From contig NW_017386017.1 in assembly GCF_000237925.1 (NCBI RefSeq), positions 496,001 to 560,000 of the forward strand: a stretch of 64,000 nt of DNA, given 5' to 3'. This document shows positions 1 to 11,925 of this stretch, piece by piece. A model generated the notes under the pieces. It had not been told where the DNA came from. It searched no databases and saw nothing but the letters and a program-made list of their open reading frames with translations. Source of the stretch: Schistosoma mansoni (Eukaryota; Platyhelminthes; Trematoda; Strigeidida; Schistosomatidae). Numbering within the stretch: the first letter of the stretch is position 1; each line of letters begins with the position of its first letter. The position numbers were made by a program, and so were the translations under genes.

Positions 1-234
1 ATTACATTTGGTATTGCTGCCGGGATTTGAACCCAGGTTAATGTGGATCACTTGTAAACCAATTAAATTACACAAATCCAAACCAGTTAATTTTAAATTC
101 GGAAATAATGATACTGTATAACAACAAATACTACAAATACCCATATCCATAGTAACCATTAACAAGTTATGAAAATAATTTTATATTATCTGAGTTATTC
201 ATCCAAAACAATAATCTTAAATAGATCCAGGAAC

Positions 235-279
235 ATCCAGCTGATGAGTCCCAGATACGACGAAACGTGAGTTCTGGAT
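235..279 (+). ncRNA. Smα-type hammerhead ribozyme (HH-A), core intact
   Basis: The core is CTGATGA (241-247), then a stem II in which GTCC faces CGAC (one mismatch), then GAAAC, then cleavage triplet GTT before CTGGAT. ATCCAG upstream pairs with CTGGAT downstream to form stem I. This is the layout of the Schistosoma Smα ribozyme. Core residues are intact, but the stem II mismatch and the GTT triplet predict reduced activity. Confidence 0.75.
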
Positions 280-504
280 TCCACTGCTTCCTACTATCCA
301 TCTTTGCTTATAAAATTTCCATATGTTTAAAATAACATTTCTTTCATGATAATAAGCAATTTCGTTTTTCAATGACCTCGCTTTCTCTCTCTCCCAATTT
401 TTTTGTTTATCATGATTAATATTAAACTCGGTGGTCATTCTTCTACAAATAGACGAGAGAATGATGTAGTAAATTCTAGAATTTAAACACATACCTGATA
501 CATA

Positions 505-768
505 GTTGAAATCATAATTCAGTTAAAGTTAGACCACAATGGAAAACCCGGAAGCACTGGGCCGCCGTTTCGTCCTATTGTGGGACTCCTCAGAAGTGCG
601 CATCGACGATCCCACATCGCGAGCGAGATTCGAACCCAGGACCTACTAGTCTTGCGCGAGGCGGGATCGTGGATGTGCAATGCTGAGGAGTCCCATAGTA
701 GGACGAAACAGCCGTCCAGTGCATTCAGGTTTTCCCTGGTGGTCTAGCTTCAACTGACTCATGATTTC
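505..768. repeat. HH-B element as a head-to-head inverted pair
   Basis: The left half (505-660) reads on the minus strand and the right half (661-768) on the plus strand. Each has a hammerhead core (CTGAGGA, GTCC/GGAC stem II, GAAAC). The outer ends are the inverted terminal motifs GTTGAAATCAT and ATGATTTCAA. The left ribozyme has GCC instead of GTC at the cleavage site. The right one keeps GTC but has a mismatch in stem I. Confidence 0.8.
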
Positions 769-1745
769 AAGTACATATAAAACATATCTGATACAAGTGT
801 ACTAAAATATTGTAGAAATATATCATGGTGTAGTAAGCTAAACAAAATGAAATGTTAAAGGTCTTATATTTATGGTTCAAAGTTAAAGCTACAATATTCA
901 AAATATTATGAGTTCGGAATCCCATCAGTCAAACACTCACTGTCACATAACAAAAGGAAAAGCAGGAAATATATAAATAAAAGCAAACGTCACAAAAAAC
1001 AACACAATCACGGTTTACATCAATTGTAGAAAGAGAGAATACTGACAAACAGATATTTGAGAGCTATCGAAAATCAGGAACACTGTCGACCTGTTCCATT
1101 CCAGTTGTTCGATTAATTTATTAGCCCACAATTATTTTCTATCTCATAGAGAGAACTATCACACACCCACACATCGTATCCAATGAGATTGATCCTACAC
1201 GTAATTGGTCAAAACGGAAATAGTTGAACACCATGTACAATGATCAGTGTTATTTCCCTCATCATTCTGATTGAACCACTAGTCCGATTTTCAACAAGAT
1301 ATCAAGCCATTTTGTGGCATCCAGATTAATTCAACCCGTTCCGTGTAAATGATGAATATTTTCCACTCAATCAATCAATCTGATAACATAACTACAGTCC
1401 CAATAATCTGTATTATGCATGCCTCACCGGTCAATATTTATCGTTCGATTTGTAGCATCGAGGCTAACTGAATGATTGACCACTACTCTTACAATTGTCA
1501 TTAGATCACCCTAATAAGTGTAAACTAACGAACTGAATAAGAATTCTCTTAAGTTAGAAGATTAATTCACTGTATCTCATCGCAATTGTTTAATCTTATG
1601 ATAATTAGAGATAAGAGCAACTTTGATTTCATTCTGTTTGATGTCATTAGTGCTAACTGCTGAAAATCCTCAAACTAGGATAAAAAGATTGCCTGATGTT
1701 TTACTTTTTCTGCAGTACCTCATACAATAAACATGAACTTGGAAG

Positions 1746-1862
1746 ACTGGGTTCGAGTCACAGAGTTAACATCAACTGTGGGATGCAGGTACATCCCAAA
1801 TAGGATGAAACGCGCGTCCTGGATTACACTGCTAGTCACTATCCATCTTTGCTTACCAAACT
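1746..1862 (+). repeat. Smα (HH-A) 3' fragment with ribozyme core deleted
   Basis: The B-box-like GGGTTCGAGTC region and the tail (GCGCGTCCTGGAT to ATCCATCTTTGCTTA) match other HH-A copies. ACATCC is joined directly to CAAATAGGATGAAAC, so the CTGANGA core and the 5' strand of stem II are missing. The ribozyme must be dead. Confidence 0.75.
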
Positions 1863-4130
1863 TGGAACACAGTTTCCAATTTCATTAATTAGAAATATTG
1901 TTTTTCTCTACAGACTAATGGTTGTAAAGTTTTTCAAGAAACCAGACATTTCCATCATCAGAATTTAAAACACAAATTCACTATTGAATACTCAGTAACT
2001 CAATTAAAATTGGACAGACTACTTTTTGAATTTATAAGTAAACCTGAAAAAGGGTATTTTTACATTTGGATTAATCAACGAAACACCTTGTACAACGAAA
2101 TAGAATCAATATCCATATATACGTGGACTGAATATCTGAGCAAACATCCATCTTAGTAACAAGAGGAAAGCGTGTTTGTTTTTTTAATTTAGATTTTCAT
2201 CTAACAAAATAAATTAAATTTTCTTATCTCAAAAACTGAAGTATTTCCCATATGGACAAGAATAATACGTTACTTATTAGATTAGTATACAAGATAACAT
2301 GTTTTGAAGCTTAAAAGGATATAATGATGGTAATGGTACTTTTTTCCAAGTATGTATATCAAGTAGAGATTTGTTGAATATGGAAGAAAGTAAAACATTT
2401 ATTTTATCTTATTCTACTACTTCTACTACTACTCAGTCGTGAACATCTACAAGTCTATAACTAACTACCACTAACTACGCAAGATCAAAACATAGTTTAG
2501 ATGAAGTGGAGTCACGTAGAATATAATGAGTACTAAAGTCCAAGACAATTGTGAGATCAGTCACTACTCAGTGATAAATAAATTATAAATATCTCAGTCC
2601 TATAAGTGTTCTGTAATGGGCTTATTACTTCGGTGTTACGGTCTCATACTGTGGATCTGAATGATGTGGGTCCGTATCCCACAGGGAACATCATTTCCTT
2701 CATGGATGTAGTTATGCCTTGATGATGAATGCCGACTAGCACGAAGCTTTCATTCAGAGTTTCCTATCGTCCTTCTCTAATTACCTGAAATAGTTTAAAA
2801 GTGTTTATTAAATAAATTATTGAAACTTGTCTGTTCCAAAAGTTAGACATAGACAATCTTGTGAATCTACGGTATATGTGGCTTTAACCAGTTAAAATTC
2901 GGTCTTTCATTACAAATTCAACCTTTGCAGTAGCATAGACATTGATGTGCATGGTCTATGGTGTACTGAATTTAGAGCCTCGTGTGACAACTTTCGAATG
3001 ACATTCAGGTGTTCATAACAGAATGTGTAGCAGTCACTTTGAATGACAGTTACCAGTAAATGTTATCTGTTTATGGTGGTGGCTTGCAGATTATATGGCT
3101 CTGAAATACCAGAAAGGTGTTAACTTAAACCACATATTTCTGAGCTATCCAATTTTACCAGATAAAAACTGTTTCTGTAGGTATATGTACACTTCTCAGT
3201 TCGTAACCGCAGAGTTTTTATAGTCTATGGTTGGTAGATTTTAGTGGCATAGCTCAAAATCACCTGCATTTCTGAATTTCCAATCAAATCTGGAGTTCAC
3301 GCATTACTTTACACTTTTTACTTCAACATTTTATCTATTTTTCTCAAACTACACTCTTGATATGTGACGACATTTACCCCGTGTCCACTCTCACCATGTT
3401 CTCTGTTGTTTATAACTGACTGCCCTATCCAAATAAATAACATTAATGAGTGTTTACAGTTACCAATTGTCAGTGAGCATTTCGCATTACATAAACAACT
3501 TGAAAATATCAAACACCGATTCTGGCTATATGTGAAGTGTTATATGTGCTGTCTAACAGTATAAGTGTTCAACTCAAAGAGCAGGCAGTAAGTGGAAGTA
3601 TGTTTCTAATAATTCGTTAATGCAAAGCTATCACTAAAATCTTTTTACCCATTTCATTAATTAATGTTAATCCATTATATTTCGAATAAGCAACCGAATG
3701 TTTTATGTTTACAGCTCTATAATCAGGACGAAACAATATTGAAGTCAGTCAGTCTAGATATAAAGTTAATCTGAACTTGGGGGATAATTGTTCTATGCTT
3801 TTATATTTTCATTAATCGGTCATTATTTTCAAGGCTAGTTAAACATATCAGTTTCATAGAGAGATCAATTTACATTTGATTAATCCCTGAGTGATGCCTA
3901 CTGTCATGTTTGTTTAATCCTTTAATGTCTATCGTATCTTATCGATTAATTCTCATTTTTGGCACTAATCACATGCCCTATGTTCTGATGTTAGTTGACT
4001 GAAGGTAGTCATCAGGAAACTAGTAGATCCAGAAGATACTCTCATTTCTGATTCTTCGAAATAATCTAATTAATTGGATAATGTTTTATTTTGGGAATTA
4101 CTGTTTGGTAAATATGGTTATTCAAACGTT
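1863..4130. other. No gene seen; AT-rich intergenic sequence
   Basis: Only short ORFs without protein-like composition were found. A (CTA/CTT)n-like patch lies near 2411-2435. A stretch near 2520-2720 shares short motifs (TCAGTCACTACTCAGTG) with the HH-C surroundings at 36080-36120 and may be an old repeat. Confidence 0.5.
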
Positions 4131-4134
4131 ACTT

Positions 4135-4277
4135 ACTTACTTACTTTACTTTTCTGGTTAGCGTTTTTTTTAGCGAGTTGGTTTTCTAAGGGATGGGGTC
4201 GCTAACCCCATGCCCAACCCTCCTCCTTTACTCAGGCTTGGGACCGGCAGTAGCCCCCGGAGGAGCTGCAGGCGGAG
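4135..4277 (-). repeat. Repeat fragment with (TAAG)n tail
   Basis: A GC-rich island in AT-rich DNA. On the minus strand it reads from CTCCGCCTGCAGCTCCTCC through GGGTTGGGCATGGGGTTAGC to a short (TAAG)n run. It looks like a retrotransposon-derived fragment with a simple-repeat tail. The family was not identified, and the retroelement origin is inferred from composition and tail only. Confidence 0.45.
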
Positions 4278-4683
4278 TTTTGTTCAAACGTATATTAAAT
4301 TAAATCTGTGACATATGAATAATTCATAATTGTTATATGCTCATTCAGGAGATCTGACCAGGTATTCACTAAATTATCACTTATTTTCAAAGTTTGTTCA
4401 CTGTTATTAGTCGTTTCTATCTGACAGTTACCTCTACTATGGATGAGTATTTTTGACTAGATTTTCTAGTCTTTTAACACTCAGAATAATTCAGAGAAAA
4501 ATTCTAGGCCTTTATCCCTTTTAAGGACTGTCTTGACCCTTTTATGATAATAAAACTACGGGAATCATATGATGAGGGAAAAATGGACAAAAAGATGTCT
4601 TTCGATATTTTGCATCACAGAGTGATTTTAGAAAATTTTTTAATACCAGGAAGAACCAGACAGATTTTTCGTCCTATTGTAGT

Positions 4684-4990
4684 GAACGAGAACACAACTG
4701 GGGACAATCGAATGTATTTAAGCACAAATTACAAACTATCTAACTAATATCTGATAACCACAGAGCAAACATTTAATTTGCTGAATAACAATCAATAGTC
4801 TCAATCTTCACTGTTCCTTCTGTAAATATCAATCCATCTTCTTTATTTTCATTGTTTATGCATTTTCCTACCAATTGCGCTACATTTCACTTCTTTCCTT
4901 ATCGGTCTTCTGCCAAAATACATTCTATGTCTGACCATCACCATATACTACTTATGAGGATATAAGTAGACGACTCCACGCTATCATGAC
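4684..4990 (+). repeat. Dispersed repeat family D, copy 1
   Basis: It starts near GGGGACAATCGAATGTATTT and ends with TACTACTTATNNGGATATAAGTAG. The same order of motifs recurs at 12463-12735, 14110-14335 and, inverted, at about 58823-58975. It is non-coding. The ATAAGTAG terminus recurs alone near 15460. Confidence 0.65.
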
Positions 4991-5261
4991 TCACCTTAGC
5001 AACGTGAATCCATGTCCTTTTACCAAGGATTGAACTCAGGTTTCGAGGTAAGAGTTACACCTTTGGACCATTGAACGAAGATCCAGTGGTTTGCATTTTT
5101 AACTTCAACCATTTAATCTCTATACCATCTGTTAACGAATTCTTATAAAAAAGCTTCTTAAAAGTAACTTTGTTATTGAAATTAAATATAAATTTTCTCT
5201 AAGTTCTACTACGAATCATGAACATATGGACCAAAATATAACTACTGTTATATTGATTGCT

Positions 5262-5442
5262 TGTGTTCTTGCCCAGTTCATATGTATAAATGTGATAAGA
5301 CCTCTCAATTAGAGAGCAGTGAATTTATTGATCGCCCAATGATACACAAAAGTTTAGTTACTTAATAATTATACAATAGGAAATAGACATATTACATTGG
5401 TCCATAAATAGTCCTCAAAGTTACCATTTATAAATCTCAACC
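5262..5442 (+). repeat. Repeat family E, internally deleted copy
   Basis: It matches two segments of the longer copies at 7777-8270 and 26762-27240: the TGATAAGACC...AGAGAGCAG part near the 5' end and the GGTCCATAAATAGTCC...GTTACCATT 3' end. The middle is missing. Confidence 0.55.
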
Positions 5443-5740
5443 GGATTTGACAGCTACATCAAGTAGTTTGTTGTAAATATTTTTCAGAATTTTCGTCACA
5501 CAACAGAATGAACATTGGGTACAATCATTTAGTAGAGTTCTAATAGAATTCTCCATTGCAAATCGTATATTAAACACCATAAATGATATCGTTGTTTCTT
5601 TTATAGTTTCGTTTTAATAACCTTAGATTCATCTTCAAAGGCCTAACACACAACAGATATCAATGTCAAGTTTGGACTTGACAGTTTCAAATAAATTGAG
5701 CATTGGGTAGAAAGTTGATGATAAATATATTTTCACAGTT

Positions 5741-6346
5741 GAAATCATGATTCAAGTGAAGCTAGACCACCATGGAAAACCTGAATGCACTGGATGGCCG
5801 TTTCGTCCTATTATGGGACTCTTAAGCAGTGCGCATCCACGATCCCGCCTCGCGAGCGAGATTCGAACCCAGAACCTACCAGTCTCGCGTCTGAGTACTT
5901 TACAGACAGGCCACTGAGCCGGCATCCCATGTTCAACCAATCCACGATTTTGAGCAAACGTTCACCAATTGTCTTCAGTGAGTTGATCTCTCACAACAGA
6001 CGTGGTTGTACTCCAATAGTCACTGCTTCCCACTAGAACTCCAGGAAACATCCCTTGAAGTCAGCCACTGGTGTGCATATGATTAAAATCGGAAGGGGTT
6101 TTGTGGAGATTTCAGTATTTTCATAGTTAAAATCATGAGTTAAGTGCTCTGGCACGAGACTAGTAGGTCTTGGGTTCGAATCTCACTCGCGAGGCGGGAT
6201 CGTGGATGCGCACTGCTAAGGAGTCCCACAATAGACCGAAACGGCCGTCCAGTGCTTCCAAGTTTTCCATGATGGTCTAGCTTCAATTGACTCATGATTT
6301 CAACTATGAAATTACTGAAATCCCCACAAAACCCCTTCTGATTATA
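5741..6346. repeat. Two HH-B elements facing each other
   Basis: A minus-strand copy (about 5741-6060) holds the fullest tRNA-like head seen: GGCTCAGTGGCCTG as A-box-like and GGGTTCGAATCTCGC as B-box-like. A plus-strand copy spans about 6147-6346. The segments at 6094-6150 and 6290-6345 are inverted copies of each other (GGGGTTTTGTGGAGATTTCAG and its complement), forming long terminal inverted repeats. Both hammerheads are broken in the first core motif (CTTAAGA and CTAAGGA instead of CTGANGA). Confidence 0.75.
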
Positions 6347-6440
6347 AATATATTTTTTGTTATATCACAATGCGTAGAAAAATGACATTTCTGACGTTTC
6401 GTGTTTTAATGTAAACCACTTCTTCAGACTAAATAAATAA
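6347..6440. repeat. Single arm of a foldback (MITE-like) repeat
   Basis: GCGTAGAAAAATGACATTTC followed by TGACGTTTCGTG and CCACTTCTTCAGA matches either arm of the foldback element at 39195-39415. Only one arm is present here. Confidence 0.5.
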
Positions 6441-7022
6441 TCGATATAAATTAGGCTTAAATAGTAAAAAGGAGACAATTTATTCATTACTACTCCTACA
6501 CTTATCATTTACTCATTCTGTACTGTATCTATGTAACTATCTTGATCTGTTATCCTGGGACAGTTGAAAGTGCGTGAAATTTCTGAATGATAAAATAGAC
6601 AAAGTGATGATAGTGATAAAAATGTTTCATGTTGAATAAGTATATTCATAGACTGCGTAATTAAGACTTTGATTTGCTTTCTCTATGGGTATCTATTATG
6701 CTTTATTTCTCTCACTGAAACTTTTATTTCATAATTGGAACTTCTTGACGTCATGTATGACTAGGAATTTCTTCAGTAGAAACTCTTGTTACCATAGTGA
6801 ACTACAATTTTTTTCTATCACTTCAAACAGTTTTTTGAAAGGAATAAAATATTATGTAAGTATTTTTAGTGTTGATTTCGACTTGTAATTCGCTCCTAAA
6901 TTTCATTTGTATGTTACTATTGGATACATTATTTCTAGCTAGCAATAGAATGGCATCTTCTAATTTATGAGTAGGTTTTTTTAGATGATATTCGTCATCA
7001 GTTGATCTCATTTGAGGTACGA

Positions 7023-7315
7023 CTTGAAACTAGAAAGTAATGGACCGGTGTTGCATTCTAGTAAACGATTCCTCAGAGGTGTCCACCCAAGATCACACCA
7101 GAAATTGACTTGATAAAAGTTGTGTATGGCATCGGAGACCATCAACAATGTTTAAATAGTGAAGCTCCGATTGTGAGACGCAAATATCTTGGATTCAATC
7201 CCTAGTGGGATAGTGTGTGTGTGTGCAATGTTGAACAGTTCAGTATTAGTACAAAACGTTTGTTTCATACTCTTTGTTTTTAGTAATATTTCAACTAAGA
7301 TCGATCTGTGAAGAA
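7023..7315 (+). repeat. SINE-like repeat family F, copy 1
   Basis: It is nearly identical in order and length to 15713-16012. Both start GAAACTAGAAAGTAATGG, contain GGCATCGGAGACCATCAACA- and CTTGGATTCAATC-like motifs (the latter resembling a pol III B box), a TGTGTG run, and end near TTTCAACNAGGATCGAT. Confidence 0.6.
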
Positions 7316-7776
7316 TACCAACTATTGAACAAAATAGTTTCTACAGATCTACTTGATCTTGATATCATAAGTTACTCCATCTTCTTCCTTTTCTTCTTCT
7401 CCTTCTTCTTTTTATCATCAATCAATATTAATTGGCTTATTAAATAGCTTCAATTGTACTCAATCTCTTAGAATACATTACAATGTTGATGTTTCTTGCT
7501 TAATGAAGAAATTAATTCATTTGGATAATTAATTATATGCATCAATAACTTGGTTATAATAAACATTAAAAGATTATAGGGTATTTGGCAAGAGATACAT
7601 CACAATTATATTAGAATCAATATCAATTATGAACTTCTATTAAGTGAAATTAATGAATTAGTTCCATTTAGATAACAACGATTGATGGAATGATCAACAA
7701 TTGTGTATTATTTTAGATAAATTTAGTTGCTATATTGTATTGTGTTGAATAAATGAGATCGAAATATATCACAAAT

Positions 7777-8270
7777 TATATCTTGTGGCCGAGTGGATGC
7801 CCAGTTAATGTATGACGTGATAAGACCGCCAATCAGAGAGCAGCGAACTATCGATTGGAACAGTGACACACGAAAACCGTACGAGCAGTCTAGAGTGCCA
7901 ACCGGTCCTGCATCTGCCTAGCCTAGCCAGTTAAGTCCAGAACACCAATAACAGCCTCTGTGGTATGAATCATTGTATTTCAAACATACTGAGTTTATCT
8001 ACCAAACAGACTGACCACATTGTACCAATAAAATGGAAAACAACATTTGTACAAGATTTGGTCAAATGTGGCTGTGAATAGGGGGGACAGTAATTAATAG
8101 ACTGGGTATAACTCAGGAATGGTAAATCGTACAATAATAATCCAAGGATCAAAATGAAGCTCACAATGAAAGGAACATGAATATGAGTAGTTTAATTATC
8201 TAATTATTTAAAAATTTTATGCATAATACTGGTCCATAAATCGATCCCAAAGTTACCATTCACTATTGTT
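7777..8270 (+). repeat. Repeat family E, copy 2 (about 490 bp)
   Basis: It begins TATCTTGTGGCCGAGTGGAT, which resembles the A box of a Leu/Ser-type tRNA, and ends at AAAGTTACCATTCAC. A second long copy with the same strand and motif order is at 26762-27240. Both carry the TGTGGCTGTGAATAGGGGGG motif. No ORF is shared, so it is probably a non-autonomous, tRNA-headed element. Confidence 0.65.
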
Positions 8271-8411
8271 ATCGGGATATAACACAAATAAATTCATAAA
8301 AATCAGAATGAGTAAGATTAATGACTATCCAATTGTATTATTGTTGTTGTTAATGTTGGAAAGGTGAAAAGTCTTAGGTAACTTGTGTAATGTACAGTCA
8401 GTATTTCCAAC

Positions 8412-8760
8412 TAATGAGTGGGCGAGAATGAAAATGATTGGTTGTTTTGCTGAGTCTGACATTAGATAAGATGACAGGTGTTATATGTGTCATATATATT
8501 CCCCTATCCGAACTGTTATTGATTGACTGTTCCTTGTTGTTGGATTGTGTCGGATTTTGGTGTGGAAATATATTGACGTTATAGTCAGGCTAATCTCGTG
8601 TTCTTGATCTGAGTTGTGTTGAAGTATTGTAGAATAGACACTGGATGGGAATTTAGTGTAGATATTCGTCTAGGTAAATTAACGTCCCACATACGTGTAA
8701 AAAGTGAAAGGACTGTTATAACAAGAAACCCTAGTGTTATAACAGGTACAGTTTATAACA
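8412..8760 (+). mobile_element. Solo LTR, copy 1
   Basis: A 349-bp unit ending TTTATAACA and flanked by a perfect 5-bp duplication, CCAAC at 8407-8411 and 8761-8765. A close copy at 23040-23397 has its own different 5-bp duplication. The first base pair is TA here and TG in copy 2. A promoter-like TATATATATTCCCCTATCC lies inside. No internal retroviral-type genes flank it, so it is best read as a solo LTR. Confidence 0.75.
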
Positions 8761-8780
8761 CCAACAAATCAATATTATAT

Positions 8781-8846
8781 ATAGTTGAAATCATGAGTCA
8801 ATTGAAGCTAGACCACCATGGCAAACTTGGAAGCACTGGACGGTCA
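8781..8846 (-). repeat. HH-B terminal fragment
   Basis: Only the outer terminal part (GTTGAAATCATGAGTCAATT through GGAAGCACTGGACGG) is present. The hammerhead core is absent. It sits 20 bp downstream of the solo LTR. Confidence 0.65.
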
Positions 8847-9965
8847 ATCAATATTAGAAATGAAGATTCTCAACAAATACAAAAGGGGCGCGTAATATTA
8901 TTATTATTTCGCGAGGTAATTTGTGGAAAGAATTTGAATACAAATTTACTACTTATACTATCAAATACTTTAATAGTTTTTCAGTAGTTCAACTGACTAA
9001 TATTAAATTAGGTGAACTCACATTCCACATCACATCAAATGGGTTGTCAAAGCCACATTCTTGTTTAATCTCGTACAATAATTGTTTCACTTAACAATTT
9101 TGAATGAAAATGGTAGTAATAGTAGTTGTGCGGTCAGCAGATGCTCAATTGTCACTTCCACTTTTGTAGTTCTTCTTAGTGAACTAGCCAAAAAAAAGTC
9201 ATTCAGTTAAAATATTTACGTTGCTTGACCCTGTGTGAGATCATATCAACTCACTCCTATAGAGTTAAAGGCCGAGACCTAAACCTCCCTGAATCAGCAA
9301 CACATGATTCATTTCAATTCTTATTTTTTTATTTCATTTAGCTATCCCAACCTGCTTACATTTTTTACTTGTTTTGACCAGAATGTGTTTTCCCTCATTC
9401 CTCATTGTTCAGTTATTTATCGACATTGACTAAAGTGTTCATGTCATTTTCAATAATTGAGTTCGTTCACGCTTATATTGGTTTCTTGAGACATGAAAGT
9501 TTTACAAAAAATGTTCTAAAGAAAGATTTTTTGAGTTCGAACAACTGTAAACTAACTGTTCATATATCGGTATTGATTACCCGACGTCGAATTGTTACAT
9601 TATTGCTTAAATGGAGCAAAACAATGTGAGGTAGGCTGTTCGACAGTGTTGATTGTTATTGTTTTGAATAAAAACAACCGAGACTGTAAATTTGTATGAA
9701 CGGAGGGAGTAAAACAAGTTTAAGAAGTGGAGATGGAAACTAACTGTTAGCAAATAGGTTTGATAAGTTAATCTGAATATATGACGATGAAAAATCGATT
9801 AACTTTCAGATTTGATTCGACCATGTACCAGATTACCAAACTACGAAAAGTAGTGTTCGAACTGGTCAGGGTAAAACTTGGTGGAAATCGGTCTTGAAAA
9901 TAGATAATTAAGATAAATTTCTTCGTAACCATGGAAATACAATCCTAATATTATTATTATTAGCT
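8847..9965. other. No gene seen
   Basis: AT-rich sequence with only short ORFs. Nothing was recognised. Confidence 0.4.
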
Positions 9966-10247
9966 TTATTCAATATTATATTTTTGGTACAGTATAGAAT
10001 TCTCAGCACAAAGTACTTCAACAAGTTTCCGTTTCTTACTTCTTCGTCCTTCCTGATGATAAATATTGAGTAATCGCCAGTTAGAAGTTAGCAGCTCAGT
10101 CAATCGACATCTGAATAATGTACATTCCTTTCTCTGCATATTGCCAGCAACCACGATATCTCTGATTAGGTCTTCTGTAACCTTTACAGCGAAAGGTCTT
10201 ACACTTTTCAGAAACGAACCTGAATAGGTTGTGCGATTAGTAGGCAT
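9966..10247 (-). CDS. Small basic hypothetical protein (93 aa)
   Basis: An uninterrupted 93-codon frame from MPTNRTTYSGS to YQKYNIE. The composition is protein-like rather than repeat-derived: basic, mixed hydrophobicity, with a RRSKKRK cluster near residue 70. The stop codon TAA lies inside an AATAAA hexamer, so a transcript ending here would have almost no 3' UTR. No introns are needed, and no family was recognised. It could be a short gene, the last exon of a longer one, or a decayed retrocopy. The frame is short enough to arise by chance, hence low confidence. Confidence 0.3.
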   Translation of the reverse strand: MPTNRTTYSGSFLKSVRPFAVKVTEDLIRDIVVAGNMQRKECTLFRCRLTELLTSNWRLLNIYHQEGRRSKKRKLVEVLCAENSILYQKYNIE

Positions 10248-11689
10248 AATGATGTATTAAAACAAACGAAATTAGATAACTTGTTGAAATATCTAGATGA
10301 CAGGAACAGGTAGCCCAGATGTTTAAACAGGACGCCAATGATTCGTTATGCGGACTGAAACTGATCTAATGTTGTGTAGTCAAATAAAAAACCTTCCTTC
10401 CAACTACTGTTTGAAATCTGGATATGTGGTGTCGATTACAAACAATATTTTGCGTATATTGGATGCACGAATTGGTATCGTTATTGTTGAACGTACACTT
10501 ATGTGTATATTTTATACCATCTTCGGTCGTTGATTTTCGTCAACATTAGTTTGTTTGCATTTCTGAAATCAAACTAATTTCCAAGTGACCTGAACTGTCA
10601 TTGAAAGAGCTATTGTAGTTTGGGAAACATTGGTTTATTGTAAACTTCATTGTTCGAGAAATTATAACAGTATGAAATATATCAGACTAGAGATATAATC
10701 CATTAGGAAGTACCTTTAAAATAAAATCCTGGTTTAATACAAAATGTGTATAGAAGGAACCAAACAGTTCAAAATATGAAATCACAGGATTGATATTGTA
10801 AACTCATCTCATTTAATGTGAACGGAACTACTAACCACTTAGAAAACTCACACAATGCATTCTTTTTGAGTTCGTTAATACGAACACATTCGTTATGATT
10901 TGATGATAGTTGTAGGAGTTGTGACCAATCATCCAGTTAACATCGATACTACAAATCGAACGATAAATATTGACCAGTGAGGCATGCACTATACAAATTA
11001 TTGGGACTGTAGTTATGTTATCAGATTGATTGATTGAGTGGAAAATATTCATCATTTACACGGAACGGGTTGAATTAATCTGGATGCCACAAAATGGCTT
11101 GATATCTTGTTGAAAATCGGACTAGTGGTTCAATCAGAATGATGAGGGAAATAACACTGACCATTGTACATGGTGTTCAACTATTTCCGTTTTGACCAAT
11201 TACGTGTAGGATCAATCTCATTGGATACGATGTGTGGGTGTGTGATAGTTCTCTCTATGAGATAGAAAATAATTGTGGGCTAATAAATTAATCGAACAAC
11301 TGGAATGGAACAGGTCGACAGTGTTCCTGATTTTCGATAGCTCTCAAATATCTGTTTGTCAGTAATCTCTCTTTCTACAATTGATGTAAACCGTGATTGT
11401 GTTGTTTTTTGTGATGTTTGCTTTTATTTATATATTTCCTGCTTTTCCTTTTGTTATGTGACAGTGAGTGTTTGACTGATGGGATTCCGAACTCATAATA
11501 TTTTGAATATTGTAGCTTTAACTTTGAACTATAAATATGAGAATTTTATCATTTAATTTTGTTTACAAGAAAATTAATTTTACTTAGCTTACTTACAACA
11601 TGTTATATCTTTATAATGTTTTAGTACACTTGTCGTATCAGTTATGTGGTTGTTTCTGGAGATTTTCAGTAATTTTGATATATATTTAG

Positions 11690-11925
11690 TTGAAATAATG
11701 AGTCAGTTGAGGCTAGAACACCATGGAAAACCTGTAAGCAGTGGACTATCGGTTAAGTGTTCGCGCGCGAGACTGGTAGGTCATGGGTTCGAATCTCGCT
11801 CGCGAGGCGGGAACGTAGATGCGCACTGTTGAGGAGTCCCACAATAGGACGAAACGGCTATCCAATGCTTCCAGGTTTTCTCTGGTGGTCTAGCTTCAAC
11901 TGACTCATGAATTCAACTATTTATC
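11690..11925 (+). repeat. HH-B element with terminal inverted repeats
   Basis: The ends are inverted copies over about 45 bp (AGTTGAAATAATGAGTCAGT at the left, ACTGACTCATGAATTCAACT at the right). Between them lie GGGTTCGAATCTCGC (B-box-like) and a hammerhead at about 11825-11870. The core reads TTGAGGA instead of CTGAGGA, so the ribozyme is probably inactive. Confidence 0.75.

Larger units (their letters stand above)
1..1545. repeat. Arm 1 of a large inverted duplication
   Basis: Almost all of this stretch reappears as its reverse complement at about 10850-12463, in the same order. The shared parts include the left-edge segment with the B-box-like GGGTTCAAATCCCGGC (minus strand), a CT/AG-rich tract, a hammerhead unit and about 700 bp of non-repetitive-looking sequence. 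Similarity fades near 1490-1545. The copy is cut by the window edge, so its outer limit is unknown. No transposase or other recognisable ORF lies inside it. Confidence 0.85.

Noticed and set aside
7777-7800. tRNA-Leu/Ser-like A box (GTGGCCGAGTGG)
   Set aside because: No B box or cloverleaf follows; the same sequence starts another family E copy, so it is a SINE-type head.
8781-8846. HH-B fragment that seemed to end exactly at the ribozyme cleavage site
   Set aside because: The match continues about five bases past the predicted site (ACGGT), so it is not a clean cleavage product.
8616-8987. A 123-codon plus-strand ORF
   Set aside because: It runs across the solo LTR end and an HH-B fragment; no protein signal, a chance frame through repeats.
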